A stretch of DNA of 64,000 nt from DASSUW01 sp963740605 (GCA_963740605.1 CAVUFC010000005.1:10465-74464), one strand, 5' to 3'; shown: positions 54,087-63,330, numbered from the stretch's first letter. Translations and numbers: made by a program. The notes: a model not told the origin generated them from the sequence alone.

Positions 54087-54743
54087 ATGGCCGCCCGCAA
54101 TCTGAACGCGGTATCGGCCCAGGAAGCCCTGGTCGAGGCGCTGCGGGATCGCATTCTGGCCGGGGAGTTCGCTCCCGGCTCGCCGTTGTCGGACGTCGCG
54201 TTGGCGACCGAGTACGGGGTGGCTCGGCCGACTTTGCGGGCCGCCGTTCAGGCACTGGTTCACGAGGGGCTGATGCGGCGGGCGCCGCGTCGCCGCGCGT
54301 TCGTGCCGCTACTGACGGCGCTAGAGATCCGGGATCTCTATTTCGTGCGCCTTCCGCTGGAGCTCGCAGCGGTCCAGGCGCTGGTCCGGCGGCCGCAGGC
54401 TCTACAGCCTGCCGCGCGAGTCGTCGAGGAATTCGAGCGACTGGGCGGGAAGGACTCCTGGCGCGCGGCCGTCGACGCCGACATGGCGTTCCATGGCGCC
54501 CTCATCGCCGGAGCGGGGAGCCCGCGCTTGGAGCGCACGTACGGCTCGCTGCAGTCGGAGATCCGGCTCGCCCTGGTTCAGCTCCGGCCGGTCTACGCGA
54601 CCGTGTCCGCCCTGGCGGAGCAGCACCGCCGGCTGCTTGAGGCGATCGCCGCTGGCCCGGAGAGGTCGGCGGTTCGCGTAATGCGGGAGCACCTGGAGCA
54701 GGCCGTCGACGACCTGAGCGCGGCCGCGCCAACGGCGACTTGA
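54087..54743 (+). CDS. GntR-family regulator (FadR/FCD subfamily)
   Basis: 218 residues. The winged helix (QEALVEALRDRILAGEFAPG, LATEYGVARPTLRAAVQALV, EGLMRRAPRRRAFVPLL) is followed by an all-helical FCD effector domain with likely metal-binding residues in DADMAFHGALIAGAG and the His of EQHRRLLEAI. Such proteins sense sugar acids, organic acids or similar. TATACAG-type sites on both sides of the gene suggest autoregulation. Its position between GH32 gene 1 and the LacI/transporter block suggests a role in sugar metabolism, but this is inference. A possible target beyond its own promoter is not evident. Confidence 0.88.
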   Translation: MAARNLNAVSAQEALVEALRDRILAGEFAPGSPLSDVALATEYGVARPTLRAAVQALVHEGLMRRAPRRRAFVPLLTALEIRDLYFVRLPLELAAVQALVRRPQALQPAARVVEEFERLGGKDSWRAAVDADMAFHGALIAGAGSPRLERTYGSLQSEIRLALVQLRPVYATVSALAEQHRRLLEAIAAGPERSAVRVMREHLEQAVDDLSAAAPTAT

Positions 54744-54755
54744 CTATCTGCGAAA

Positions 54756-54766
54756 CTGTTATACAG
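54756..54766. promoter_or_regulatory. CTGTTATACAG palindrome after the GntR gene
   Basis: CTGT-TAT-ACAG is a perfect inverted repeat, 13 nt after the GntR stop, and shares TATACAG with 54040-54054. It may be a second GntR site. The remaining 140 nt before lacI's stop hold nothing else. Confidence 0.45.
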
Positions 54767-54908
54767 ACTGTCCTCATGAGCTTCTCGTTATCCCCAACTC
54801 GCCGGACTTTGTAACACGCTTGTGACATCGTGCCGGCGGGTCGTGGACCTGCGGGCCAGCCCTCCATGAGCGCCCTCCCGTCACCTCGGTGACCCGGCAC
54901 GCATCACG

Positions 54909-55940
54909 TCACCCGCATTTGAACGGCGGGATCTCTCCCGATCCCCGTGCGATGAGCTCCGTCGGCACGACGATCCGCCGTGAGTCTCCGTCACGGTCGC
55001 CGAGTTGGGAGAACAGAAGTTCGGCTGCGTGGCGGCCGAGCGCGTAGGGGTCCTGAGCGACGACGGTGATGCCGGGTTCGATCATGTCGCCGAGCACCAC
55101 GTCATCGAAGCCCACGAGCGCGACATCGTGCTGACGGCCGAGGGCGCGTAGCGCCCGGACGGCGCCGATGGTGATGAGGTTCTGTCCAGTGAACAGCGCC
55201 GTCGGCGGCTCGGCCGCGAGCAGGAGCTCTCGCGTCGCCGCCTCCGCCGATTCGCTGTCCGCAAGGCCGACGCGCTCGACCGCGTGCGCCGCACCGAGGC
55301 CGGCGTCGGCGACAGTTTCGCGGTAGCCGCGCCGGCGCTCGAAAGCGGTGAAGATCGAGGGCCGGTCGCCGAGGAAGGCGACGGCGCGGTGCCCGGCGCG
55401 CAGCAGGTGCTCGACGGCGCGTCGCGCCCCGCCGGCGTTGTCGCACACTGCCGCGTCGGCGTCGATGAACCGCGCCGGACGGTCGACGAAGACCAGGCCG
55501 GTCCCCTGCTGCCGGTCGGCGACGAGATAGCTCTGGTCGGCGGCGCAGGGCACGATGATCAGGCCGTCGACGCCGCGACTGGCGAACGCTTCGGCGAGTT
55601 CGCGCTCGCGCTCGGGCTCTTCGTCCGACGAGCCGACGAATGTGAGCACGCGGTGCGTGCGGGCAACGTCCTCGACCCCGCGGATGACCGCCGAGGAGAA
55701 CGGGTTCGAAACGTCCTCTATGACCAGGCCGATGCTGGCCGATTGCCGGTCCGCTCGCCGTAGCGTGCTCGCCGTGAAATCCCGGCGATAGCCGAGCATC
55801 TCGACCGCCTTCTGCACCCGCGCGACCAGATCGGCCCGCACGTCGCCGTTGTCGTTGACGACGCGCGACACGGTCGCGAGACTTACCCCGGCGACGCGAG
55901 CGACATCGTTCATCGTGGGGCGGCGACTGGCGGGGGTCAT
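54909..55940 (-). CDS. LacI-family repressor, likely of the fructose/fructan genes
   Basis: 343 residues from MTPASRR (MVSM three codons earlier is possible). LacI HTH with TMNDVARVAGVSLATVSRVV and hinge YRRDFTASTLRRADRQSASI. The periplasmic-binding-like sensor has GLVIEDVSNPFSSAVIRGVE, DGLIIVPCAAD, RAGHRAVAFLGDRPSIFT and VALVGFDDVVLGDMIEPGIT. Divergent from the FrcBCA-type operon. AACGTT-centred operators lie in its own leader, around the transporter promoter and before GH32 gene 2, making it the local repressor. The effector is probably fructose or a fructose phosphate (inference from the genes served). Confidence 0.9.
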   Translation of the reverse strand: MTPASRRPTMNDVARVAGVSLATVSRVVNDNGDVRADLVARVQKAVEMLGYRRDFTASTLRRADRQSASIGLVIEDVSNPFSSAVIRGVEDVARTHRVLTFVGSSDEEPERERELAEAFASRGVDGLIIVPCAADQSYLVADRQQGTGLVFVDRPARFIDADAAVCDNAGGARRAVEHLLRAGHRAVAFLGDRPSIFTAFERRRGYRETVADAGLGAAHAVERVGLADSESAEAATRELLLAAEPPTALFTGQNLITIGAVRALRALGRQHDVALVGFDDVVLGDMIEPGITVVAQDPYALGRHAAELLFSQLGDRDGDSRRIVVPTELIARGSGEIPPFKCG

Positions 55941-55958
55941 CGAGACCATCCGCGGCGA

Positions 55959-55970
55959 GAGAACGTTCTC
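55959..55970. promoter_or_regulatory. LacI-type operator O1 (lacI leader)
   Basis: GAGAACGTTCTC is a perfect 12-nt palindrome 18 nt upstream of the chosen lacI start, fitting autoregulation. Confidence 0.75.
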
Positions 55971-56023
55971 ATTGGGCGGGACGATACCAAGATGTACCTT
56001 TGGGAGCCACCCCAAATCGTACC

Positions 56024-56084
56024 GAGAACGTTTACTTGACAAGCCGAGGCGTAGGCGGTAGAACCATCGCTTGTAAACGTTACC
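56024..56084 (+). promoter_or_regulatory. Promoter of the sugar ABC operon, flanked by LacI operators O2 and O3
   Basis: -35 TTGACA (56036-56041), 17-nt spacer, -10 TAGAAC (56059-56064). Operator O2 GAGAACGTTTAC (56024-56035) abuts the -35; O3 GTAAACGTTACC (56073-56084) covers the expected start region. Both share the AACGTT centre with O1. Binding at O2/O3 would block the polymerase until the inducer is present. Confidence 0.78.
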
Positions 56085-56129
56085 TCAGAGCCAGAGGGCC
56101 CTGAGGTACTCGGAGGAGGGAGAAGGGCA

Positions 56130-57212
56130 ATGAAGGCAGACGCAATGCGGCGCCACGCGACCGTGATCGCCGCCGCTGCTCTGACGCTGGCTCTGGCCGG
56201 CGGCGTGGCCGCGTGCGGCGGCGACGACAGCGGAGGCAGCAGCAGCAGCAGCAGCTCGGGCGGCGGCGGAGACCTCAAGGTCGGGCTCATTACGAAGACC
56301 GAGACCAACCCGTTCTTCGTGAAGATGAAGGAGGGCGCTGACGCGAAGGCCAAGGAGCTCGGCGCCGACCTGCAGTCGTTCGCCGGCAAGAAGGACGGCG
56401 ACAACGAGAGCCAGGTGGCGGCGGTCGAGAACTTGATCTCGGCCGGCGCCAAGGGCTTCATGATCACGCCGAACGACTCGAAGGCGATCGTGCCCTCGCT
56501 CGACAAAGCGCGTCAGGCCGGTCTTCTGGTCGTTGCGCTCGACACGCAGACCGAGCCGCCGGACGCCGCCGACGCCACGTTTGCGACCGACAACTTCAAG
56601 GCCGGCGAGCTGATCGGCCAGTGGGCCGCGGCGAAATTCCAGGGCAAGGACGCGAAGATCGCCATGCTCGACCTCAGCCCGGAGGGCGTGTCGGTCGATG
56701 TACAGCGCGACCAGGGCTTCCTGAAGGGATTCGGCATCGACGTCAAGGACCAGGCGAAGATCGGCGACGAAAGCGACGCCCGCATCGTCGGCCACGACGT
56801 GACCGACGGCGCCGAGGAGGGCGGCCGCACGGCGATGGAGAACCTCCTGCAGAAGGACCCGAACATCAACCTCGTCTACACGATCAACGAGCCGGCGGCG
56901 TCCGGCGCCTACGAGGCGATCAAGGCCGCCGGCAAGGAGAAGGACGTCACGATCGTGTCCGTCGACGGCGGCTGCCCCGGCGTGCAGAACGTCAAGAAGG
57001 GCATCATCGGCGCGACGTCGCAGCAGTACCCACTCAAGATGGCTGAGATGGGCACGCAGGCGATCGTCGACTTCGCCAAGAACGGCGACAAGCCGCAGAC
57101 GGCCGGTGGCAAGGACTTCATCGACACCGGCGTCACGCTCATCACTGACGACCCGCAGGACGGCGTGGAGTCCAAGGACGCCGCGTACGGCCTCGACAAC
57201 TGCTGGGGCTGA
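56130..57212 (+). CDS. frcB: Sugar ABC transporter substrate-binding lipoprotein (FrcB/RbsB-like)
   Basis: 360 residues with an excellent GGAGGGAGAAGG site. Lipobox VAAC (Cys29) and a Ser/Gly linker anchor it to the outer face of the membrane. The type I periplasmic-binding fold follows: VGLITKTETNPFFVKMKEGA, AAVENLISAGAKGFMITPND, LLVVALDTQTEPPDAADATF, INLVYTINEPAASGAYEAIK and IVSVDGGCPGVQNVKKGIIG. This pattern fits the fructose/ribose group. It opens the three-gene importer operon controlled by LacI boxes. Confidence 0.88.
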   Translation: MKADAMRRHATVIAAAALTLALAGGVAACGGDDSGGSSSSSSSGGGGDLKVGLITKTETNPFFVKMKEGADAKAKELGADLQSFAGKKDGDNESQVAAVENLISAGAKGFMITPNDSKAIVPSLDKARQAGLLVVALDTQTEPPDAADATFATDNFKAGELIGQWAAAKFQGKDAKIAMLDLSPEGVSVDVQRDQGFLKGFGIDVKDQAKIGDESDARIVGHDVTDGAEEGGRTAMENLLQKDPNINLVYTINEPAASGAYEAIKAAGKEKDVTIVSVDGGCPGVQNVKKGIIGATSQQYPLKMAEMGTQAIVDFAKNGDKPQTAGGKDFIDTGVTLITDDPQDGVESKDAAYGLDNCWG

Positions 57213-57217
57213 TCTCC

Positions 57218-58270
57218 ATGTCTAACCCGCTTCGCAAGCTCATCCCGGCGCCGCAAGGCGCCGGGACGGCGGGGACCGTCGGCCCGGCGCGACCGCAGAC
57301 CCTGGGCACCCGCATCCACGACATCCTGCACTCCAACGCGACGTTCGGGCCGCTGTTCGTGCTGTTGCTCGCGGTGGTGATCTTCAGCGTCACGACGGAT
57401 CGCTTCCTCGAGCCCGGGAACCTGTCTCTGATCGTCCAGCAGGTGATGGTCGTCGGCACGCTCGGCATCGCGCAGACCCTGATCATCCTCACGGCCGGGA
57501 TCGACCTCTCGGTCGGCGCCATCATGGTGCTCTCGTCGATCGTGATGGCCAAGGTCGCGGCCGACCACGGCGTGCCGGGCCTGCCGGCGCTCATGCTCGG
57601 GTTCCTCGTCGGTACCGCCTGCGGGTTCCTCAACGGGGCCCTCATCACGGGGCTGCGGCTCCCACCGTTCATCGTCACCTTGGGCACGCTGAACATCTTC
57701 TTCGCGCTCAACCTCTACTACTCGAAGAGCGCCACGATCCGTGGCGTCGACATGCCGAGCCTGCTGCTGTGGACCGGCAAGACGATCTCGATCGGTGACA
57801 CCAAGATCACCTACGGCTCGCTGCTGATGGTGGGGCTGTTCCTGGTGTTCGCGTGGGTGCTCAAGAACACCGCCTGGGGCCGCCACGTCTACGCCGTCGG
57901 CGACGACGCGGAGGCGGCGCGGCTGGCCGGCGTGCGCACGAACCGCGTGCTGCTCAGCGTGTACGTCGTGGGCGGATTGATCTGCGCGGTCGCGGGCTGG
58001 ATGCTGATCGGGCGCATCGCGTCGGCCAGCCCGCAGGCCGGCGGCTTGGCGAACCTGGACTCGATCACCGCGGTCGTGATCGGCGGCACCAGCCTGTTCG
58101 GCGGCCGCGGCCTGGTGATCGGCACCCTGTTCGGTGCGCTGATCGTCGGCGTGCTGCGCAACGGGCTGACGCTCGGCGGCGTCGACGTGCTATGGCAGGA
58201 TTTCGCCGTCGGTGTACTGATCATCGCGGCCGTGGCGATCGACCAGTGGATCCGGAAGGTGAAAGCATGA
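57218..58270 (+). CDS. frcC: Sugar ABC transporter permease (FrcC/RbsC-like)
   Basis: 350 residues. About ten membrane segments (FGPLFVLLLAVVIFSVTTDR, LGIAQTLIILTAGIDLSVGA, LPALMLGFLVGTACGFLNGA, VGGLICAVAGWMLIGRI). The LTAGIDLSVGA and AVIGGTSLFGGRG segments are diagnostic for ribose/fructose-type permeases, the latter being the coupling-loop area. It forms a homodimer that carries the sugar across the membrane, powered by the FrcA-type subunit. It starts 6 nt after the binding-protein gene and overlaps the ATPase gene. Confidence 0.9.
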   Translation: MSNPLRKLIPAPQGAGTAGTVGPARPQTLGTRIHDILHSNATFGPLFVLLLAVVIFSVTTDRFLEPGNLSLIVQQVMVVGTLGIAQTLIILTAGIDLSVGAIMVLSSIVMAKVAADHGVPGLPALMLGFLVGTACGFLNGALITGLRLPPFIVTLGTLNIFFALNLYYSKSATIRGVDMPSLLLWTGKTISIGDTKITYGSLLMVGLFLVFAWVLKNTAWGRHVYAVGDDAEAARLAGVRTNRVLLSVYVVGGLICAVAGWMLIGRIASASPQAGGLANLDSITAVVIGGTSLFGGRGLVIGTLFGALIVGVLRNGLTLGGVDVLWQDFAVGVLIIAAVAIDQWIRKVKA

Positions 58271-59127
58271 CGACGACCGACACGACACCGATCCTGGAGG
58301 CGCGCGGGCTCGTGAAGCGCTACGGGCACGTGACCGCGCTCGCCGGGTCCGACTTCGAGCTGATGCCCAGCGAGATCCTCGCCGTCATCGGCGACAACGG
58401 CGCCGGCAAGTCATCGCTGATCAAGTGCCTCTCGGGCGCCGTGGTGCCGGACGAGGGCGAGATCCGGCTCGACGGCCAGCCGATCCACATGCGGACCCCG
58501 ATCGACGCTCGCGTGTACGGCATCGAGACCGTCTACCAGACGCTCGCGGTGTCCCCATCGCTCGACATCGCGGACAACCTGTTCCTCGGCCGCGAGCCAC
58601 GGGCGAGCGGGATCCTGGGCAAAGTGTTCCGCAAGCTCGACCGCGGGAAGATGCGCGCCGAGGCGGCCAGGCAGATGACCGAGCTGGGGATCATGACGAT
58701 CCAGGACATCTCACAGCAGGTCGAGTCGCTCTCCGGCGGCCAGCGGCAGGGCGTCGCGGTCGCCAGGGCCGCGGCGTTCGGGAGCAAAGTGATCATCCTC
58801 GACGAGCCGACCGCGGCGCTCGGCGTCAAGGAGTCGGCCCATGTGCTCGAACTGATCCTGAAGGTCCGGGACAACGGCATCCCGGTGATCCTCATCAGCC
58901 ATAACATGCCGCACGTGTTCGAGGTCGCCGACCGCATCCACATCCACCGGCTCGGCCGGCGGATCGCCGTCGTGACGCCCAAGAGCCACACCATGAATGA
59001 GGTCGTGGCCATCATGACCGGCGCCACCGAGCCCGGGACCGCCGGCTACGAACAGGTCATCAAGGAGGCGGGATCCGAGGACGCCGCCCACGTCGCCGAC
59101 GCCCTCAAGGCCACGAAGCAAGACTGA
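58267..59127 (+). CDS. frcA: Sugar ABC transporter ATP-binding protein (FrcA-like, single domain)
   Basis: 286 residues. Walker A GDNGAGKSS, signature LSGGQRQGVAVARAAAFGSK, Walker B VIILDEPTAALGVKES and switch His in ILISHNMPHVFEVADR. Unlike RbsA it has only one nucleotide-binding domain, as FrcA does, which supports a fructose-type importer. The ATG overlaps the permease stop (ATGA). A 13-bp terminator hairpin 5 nt downstream ends the operon. Confidence 0.92.
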   Translation: MTTTDTTPILEARGLVKRYGHVTALAGSDFELMPSEILAVIGDNGAGKSSLIKCLSGAVVPDEGEIRLDGQPIHMRTPIDARVYGIETVYQTLAVSPSLDIADNLFLGREPRASGILGKVFRKLDRGKMRAEAARQMTELGIMTIQDISQQVESLSGGQRQGVAVARAAAFGSKVIILDEPTAALGVKESAHVLELILKVRDNGIPVILISHNMPHVFEVADRIHIHRLGRRIAVVTPKSHTMNEVVAIMTGATEPGTAGYEQVIKEAGSEDAAHVADALKATKQD

Positions 59128-59131
59128 CATC

Positions 59132-59164
59132 GGCCGGCGGGCGCTCGTGCGGCGCCCGCCGGCC
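59132..59164 (+). terminator. GC terminator hairpin after the sugar ABC operon
   Basis: GGCCGGCGGGCGC and GCGCCCGCCGGCC pair perfectly over 13 bp around a 7-nt loop. Confidence 0.8.
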
Positions 59165-59193
59165 ATTCGCCCTACGAGCGTGCCGCGACGGCG

Positions 59194-59585
59194 TCAGACA
59201 ACGGCCAGGATCCCGCCGGCGACGCAGAGCGTGTGCCCGTTCACCACGTCCGCGGCCGGGGAGCTCAGGAATAGCAGACCGTCGACGCTCCCCCAGCGCG
59301 CCGAGGGACTTCGGGCACGCACCAGGCACTGAATTTCTGCATCGTCAATCAGCGCTCGCGTCAACTCGGTCTCGACGTAGCCGGGGCGTCCGGGTCGACG
59401 TGCAGGCCGGTGGTGCCCAGTCCGCGCTCATTCCCTGGGTGAGCATCTTCAGCCCGCCGTTGGTCGCGGCGTACGGCGCGATCCCCGAGCGGGCCGGCAA
59501 CGACTGCGTAGACGCGACGGTGATGATCCTGCCGCGACCGCGGACAACCATCCCGCGCGCCACCTCGCAACCGACGGAGATGCGC
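59194..59585 (-). pseudogene. 3' part of an SDR (short-chain dehydrogenase), frameshifted
   Basis: The minus strand reads EVARGMVVRGRGRIITVAST, then LPARSGIAPYAATNGGLKML (catalytic Tyr kept; the Lys of YxxxK is replaced by Asn), then GLHVDPDAPG. After a frameshift comes YVETELTRALIDDAEIQCLV and GSVDGLLFLSSPAADVVNGH ending in TLCVAGGI. This is gluconate-5-dehydrogenase-like. The NAD-binding first half is missing. Truncation, a frameshift and loss of the catalytic Lys make it inactive. Confidence 0.8.
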
Positions 59586-59667
59586 TAGTCGGGTCCGTCT
59601 CGAGCGGCGCCGCCCCGCCGAGTGGCGAAGCCGAGGCAGCGACCCGGACTCGATCCGGTGAGGTCCT

Positions 59668-60228
59668 GAACCTCGGGGCGGCCCCGAAGTAGCGCACGTA
59701 CTGGCGTCGCGGCGTCAGCGCCTCATGCGGAAGGTGGACGCTCACGGGTGCGTACTGCGGTCCGAGCAGTAGGCGGAACACGCGCAGTGTCACGCCGAGC
59801 GCCAGCTCGATCGACTGTGCGTGCGGCGGCAACCGGTCGATCACGATCCGATACTCGAAGAACGCGTATCGGGGATTCTCCAGCCCCACGACGCTGACGG
59901 CTACCGCGGGGCTGTACGCGCGCAGGTAGCGCTCGAACGTCGCCAGCGCCTGCGCGACCGTGGGAGCGCTCCGCGCCGCCGCTCCGACCGCGCCGAGGAT
60001 CTCGATGCCCTGCCGCAGCGCGAGCCGCCGCCCGAAGTCGGGAGTCGCGGTCGTGCGCGCGGCCGACTCGACCGCTCGCAGCAGGCGCACGTAATCGACG
60101 AAGACGCCGTACTCCCCAACCGCCTCGCTCGGGATCCCGGCCGCCCGCAGGAGCGCGCTCGGGTCGCCGCCACACTCGCTCACCAGCTCGTCGTAGCCGG
60201 CCAGCGCCGTCCCGCGGATCAGCGTCAT
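59668..60228 (-). pseudogene. AraC-type regulator lacking its DNA-binding domain
   Basis: 187 residues match the arabinose-binding-like N-terminal domain found in AraC regulators (LVSECGGDPSALLRAAGIP, FGRRLALRQGIEILGAVGAA, RYLRAYSPAVAVSVVGLENP, RRQYVRYFGAAPRF). The open frame runs on to 59449, but after PRF it is unrelated sequence overlapping the SDR fragment, and the HTH_18 domain is gone. One deletion that removed the AraC 3' end and the SDR 5' half explains both fragments. The start at 60228 is a guess; the frame extends to 60414. Confidence 0.7.
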
Positions 60229-60658
60229 GCCATCAGCGTCGGGATGTCGCCGGAATTTCGCAAGCCGGCTCTGGGGGGTGATTATCCATTGGCTCCAAGG
60301 CTGGGGTGCTAGTCGATGTGGGCTTGCGTCGCGCAGCGCGTCGAGGAGGTCGCTGGTGGTGTAGGTGTCGAGCCGGCCATTCACGCGTGCCACCTCAGGG
60401 ACCGTGGTCCTCACGCCTGATTCGGCATGGATTCCCCGCTATCCCAATGGGCAACACAACCGGCACCGTGGCGGTCTGCCGCCACTGCGTTTCGACGCAG
60501 GTGGAGAACCCACGTCCAGGAGCTGGCAGACGAAGTCGCCGACGTCCCTCGCATCGACGACAACGTTTTCTGGCACGTCGCCTGATCGATGGAGTGCGTG
60601 TTTTGCCCGGCATGGCGGGACAGTCAGATCGAATACGTCGGATAGGGTTGCGCATATT

Positions 60659-60670
60659 GAAAACGTTCTC
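60659..60670. promoter_or_regulatory. LacI-type operator O4 before GH32 gene 2
   Basis: GAAAACGTTCTC matches the local LacI box (11 of 12 positions with O1) 65 nt before the GH32 start. It puts this enzyme in the same regulon as the importer. Confidence 0.72.
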
Positions 60671-60735
60671 TACAGTTCGTGGGAGGCCGTTCTGCGCCGT
60701 GCTGCAGAGCGGGGAGCGAGGTGGAGGGGCCGGTC

Positions 60736-63330
60736 ATGAAGCAATCACGTATGCGCTGCGCGCGCGTCTTGTCGCGTCGGTTCGGGAGCTCGGTCGCCAC
60801 GGCCGCGGTCGTGGCGGTGGCGGTGCTAGCTGGTGGGGCGGGCTCGGCGGCCGGCGAGACGTCCTCGACCTATCAGGAGCCGTTCCGGCCGCAGTTCCAT
60901 TTCACGCCGGCGAAGAACTGGATGAACGATCCGAATGGGCTCGTCTACTACAAGGGCGAGTATCACCTCTTCTACCAGTACAACCCGTCCGGGACGACCT
61001 GGGGCAACATCTCCTGGGGCCACGCCGTCAGCCGCGATCTCGTGCACTGGACGCACCTGCCCGTGGCGATCCCGGACGCGCCCGACGGCTACATCTTCTC
61101 GGGCAGCGCCGTCATCGACTACGGCAACACCAGCGGCTTCGGCAGGCCGGGACACCCCGCCATGGTCGCCATCTACACGCAGGCCGCTCACGCGTGCTGC
61201 AGCCAGGCCCAGTCGATCGCCTACAGCCTCGACCGCGGGCGCACGTGGACGAAGTACGAGGGCAACCCTGTGCTCGACATCGGCTCGAGCGAGTTCCGCG
61301 ACCCGAAGGTGTTCTGGTACGCGCCGGCGCACGAGTGGAGGATGGTCGTCTCCAAGGCGGTCGAGCGCAAGATCGCCATCTACCGCTCGCCGGACCTCAA
61401 GGACTGGACGCACCTCAGCGACTTCGGTCCCGCGAACGCGACTGGCGGCGTCTGGGAGTGCCCGGACCTGTTCCCGCTCGCGGTTGACGGCAAGCGCAAG
61501 AAGACCAAGTGGGTGATGATCGTCAACCTCAACCCGGGCGCGATCGCCGGCGGCTCGGGAGCGCAGTACTTCGTGGGCGACTTCGACGGCACTACGTTCA
61601 CCGCCGACAACAAGGTGGGCGAGTACACGCCGCCGCAGGGTGACCTCTACGAAGGCTTTGAGGGCTCAACGTATGGTGCCTGGAGCACGACCGGTGACGC
61701 GTTCGGCGATGGTCCCGCGGCCGGCAATGTCCCGCCGCAGGGAGGCGTGAGCGGGTTCCTCGGCAGCGGCCTGGCCAACAGCTTCCATAACGAGGACCGC
61801 GGCACCGGGACGCTGACTTCGCCGAGCTTCACGATCAGCCGGCCCTATCTGAACTTCTTGGTCGGCGGCGGCAACCACCCGCACGACCCGGCCACCAGCG
61901 ACGCTCCGGCGCCGGGCGGGACGGTGTTCGCCGACTTCGAGGTCCCGGACGGGTACGGGGCGGGCTGGACCGCCACCGGGACATTCGCGGGCACGACGGC
62001 ACCGCACGGGACGATCGGCGACCAGCAGCCGGTCAGCGGCTATGAGGGCCAGCAGCTGGTGAACACGTTCATCGACCACGACAACGGCACCGGCCACATC
62101 ACCTCGCCGGACTTCGAGGTCACCAGCGACTACATCAACTTCCTGATCGGGGGCGGCAGCCATCCGTACCCGGGCGACGCCGGCAACCCGCCCACCGCGG
62201 TGACCCTCGTCGTCAACGGGCAGGTCGTTAGGAGCTCCACCGGACAGGAGAACGAGGCGCTCAACTGGACCAACTGGAACGTCTCCGAGCTCAAGGGCAA
62301 GACCGCCCACATCGACATCGTCGACGAGAACACCGGCGGCTGGGGCCACATCAACGCCGACCAATTCACGTTCTCGAACGAGCCGGCGTTGCCGCGCTCG
62401 ACCGAGACAACGGTCAACCTGCTCGTCGACGGCAAGGTCGTGCGCACCACGACCGGCCCCAACAGCGAGCAGCTCGACTGGACTGCATGGAGCCTCGCCG
62501 ACCTCGTCGGCAAGAGCGCGCAGATCCAGCTCGTCGACAAGAACACGGGTGGATTCGGTCACATCCTGGCGGACAACTTCGCGTTCGCCGACCAGCCCGC
62601 CCAGTCGGTGCTACAGCGCAGCAGCTGGATGGACTACGGCAAGGACTTCTACGCCGCGGTCACCTGGAACGACGTGCCCGACGGGCGCCGCATCGCGATC
62701 GGCTGGATGAACAACTGGAACTACGCCGGCTCCATCCCGACCGACCCCTGGCGCAGCGCGATGAGCGTGCCCCGCGAGCTCGCCCTGCAGACCGTCGACG
62801 GGCAGGCGCGGCTCGTCCAACGGCCCGTCCGTGAGCTTCGCTCCCTGCGCGGTGGACGCGCCTTCACGCAGCACCACCGCACGATCCCGCAGGGAACGAC
62901 CACGGTTCCCGTCCACGGCAAGACGCTGGAGATCAAGACCGACCTGCGCCTCGGATCGGCCAAACAGGCCGGGCTGAAGGTCCGGACCGGCAACGGCGAG
63001 GAGACGGTGATCGGCTACGACGCGCAGACGGACGAGCTCTACGTCGACCGCACCCGGTCAGGTCGCGTGGACTTCAGCCGCGACTTCCCGGGCATCCAGC
63101 GAGCCCCGCTCGCCGCCCGTCACGGGAAGGTCCACCTGCGCATCCTCGTCGACTGGTCCTCAGTCGAGGTGTTCGCCGACGGAGGCCGCCGGGTCATCAC
63201 CGACCAGGTCTTCCCCAGCGCCGAAAGCGACGGGGTCAATCTGTTCGCCGACGGCGGCAGCGCCACCCTGGACTCGCTGAAGGTCCGGCCCCTGCGCTCC
63301 AGTTGGGCGACCGGCCACCGAAACGGCTAG
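60736..63330 (+). CDS. Secreted GH32 fructan hydrolase, gene 2
   Basis: 864 residues; GGAGGGG precedes the ATG. Signal peptide to about residue 40 (ATAAVVAVAVLAGGAGSAAG). Asp65 (NWMNDPNG), FRDPK and WECPDLF supply the GH32 catalytic set. It has the same design as gene 1: an insert with two FEG/FEV..YG.(G)W modules and two VNG/VDG...WGHINADQF-type modules between blades 4 and 5, then SSWMDYGKDFYAAVTWNDVP and a beta-sandwich. It differs near the active-site rim (DAPDGYIFSGSAV versus EQGDEQVFSGSAV; an AHACC insertion), so specificity may differ. A LacI box lies upstream and a 15-bp terminator downstream. Confidence 0.93.
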   Translation: MKQSRMRCARVLSRRFGSSVATAAVVAVAVLAGGAGSAAGETSSTYQEPFRPQFHFTPAKNWMNDPNGLVYYKGEYHLFYQYNPSGTTWGNISWGHAVSRDLVHWTHLPVAIPDAPDGYIFSGSAVIDYGNTSGFGRPGHPAMVAIYTQAAHACCSQAQSIAYSLDRGRTWTKYEGNPVLDIGSSEFRDPKVFWYAPAHEWRMVVSKAVERKIAIYRSPDLKDWTHLSDFGPANATGGVWECPDLFPLAVDGKRKKTKWVMIVNLNPGAIAGGSGAQYFVGDFDGTTFTADNKVGEYTPPQGDLYEGFEGSTYGAWSTTGDAFGDGPAAGNVPPQGGVSGFLGSGLANSFHNEDRGTGTLTSPSFTISRPYLNFLVGGGNHPHDPATSDAPAPGGTVFADFEVPDGYGAGWTATGTFAGTTAPHGTIGDQQPVSGYEGQQLVNTFIDHDNGTGHITSPDFEVTSDYINFLIGGGSHPYPGDAGNPPTAVTLVVNGQVVRSSTGQENEALNWTNWNVSELKGKTAHIDIVDENTGGWGHINADQFTFSNEPALPRSTETTVNLLVDGKVVRTTTGPNSEQLDWTAWSLADLVGKSAQIQLVDKNTGGFGHILADNFAFADQPAQSVLQRSSWMDYGKDFYAAVTWNDVPDGRRIAIGWMNNWNYAGSIPTDPWRSAMSVPRELALQTVDGQARLVQRPVRELRSLRGGRAFTQHHRTIPQGTTTVPVHGKTLEIKTDLRLGSAKQAGLKVRTGNGEETVIGYDAQTDELYVDRTRSGRVDFSRDFPGIQRAPLAARHGKVHLRILVDWSSVEVFADGGRRVITDQVFPSAESDGVNLFADGGSATLDSLKVRPLRSSWATGHRNG

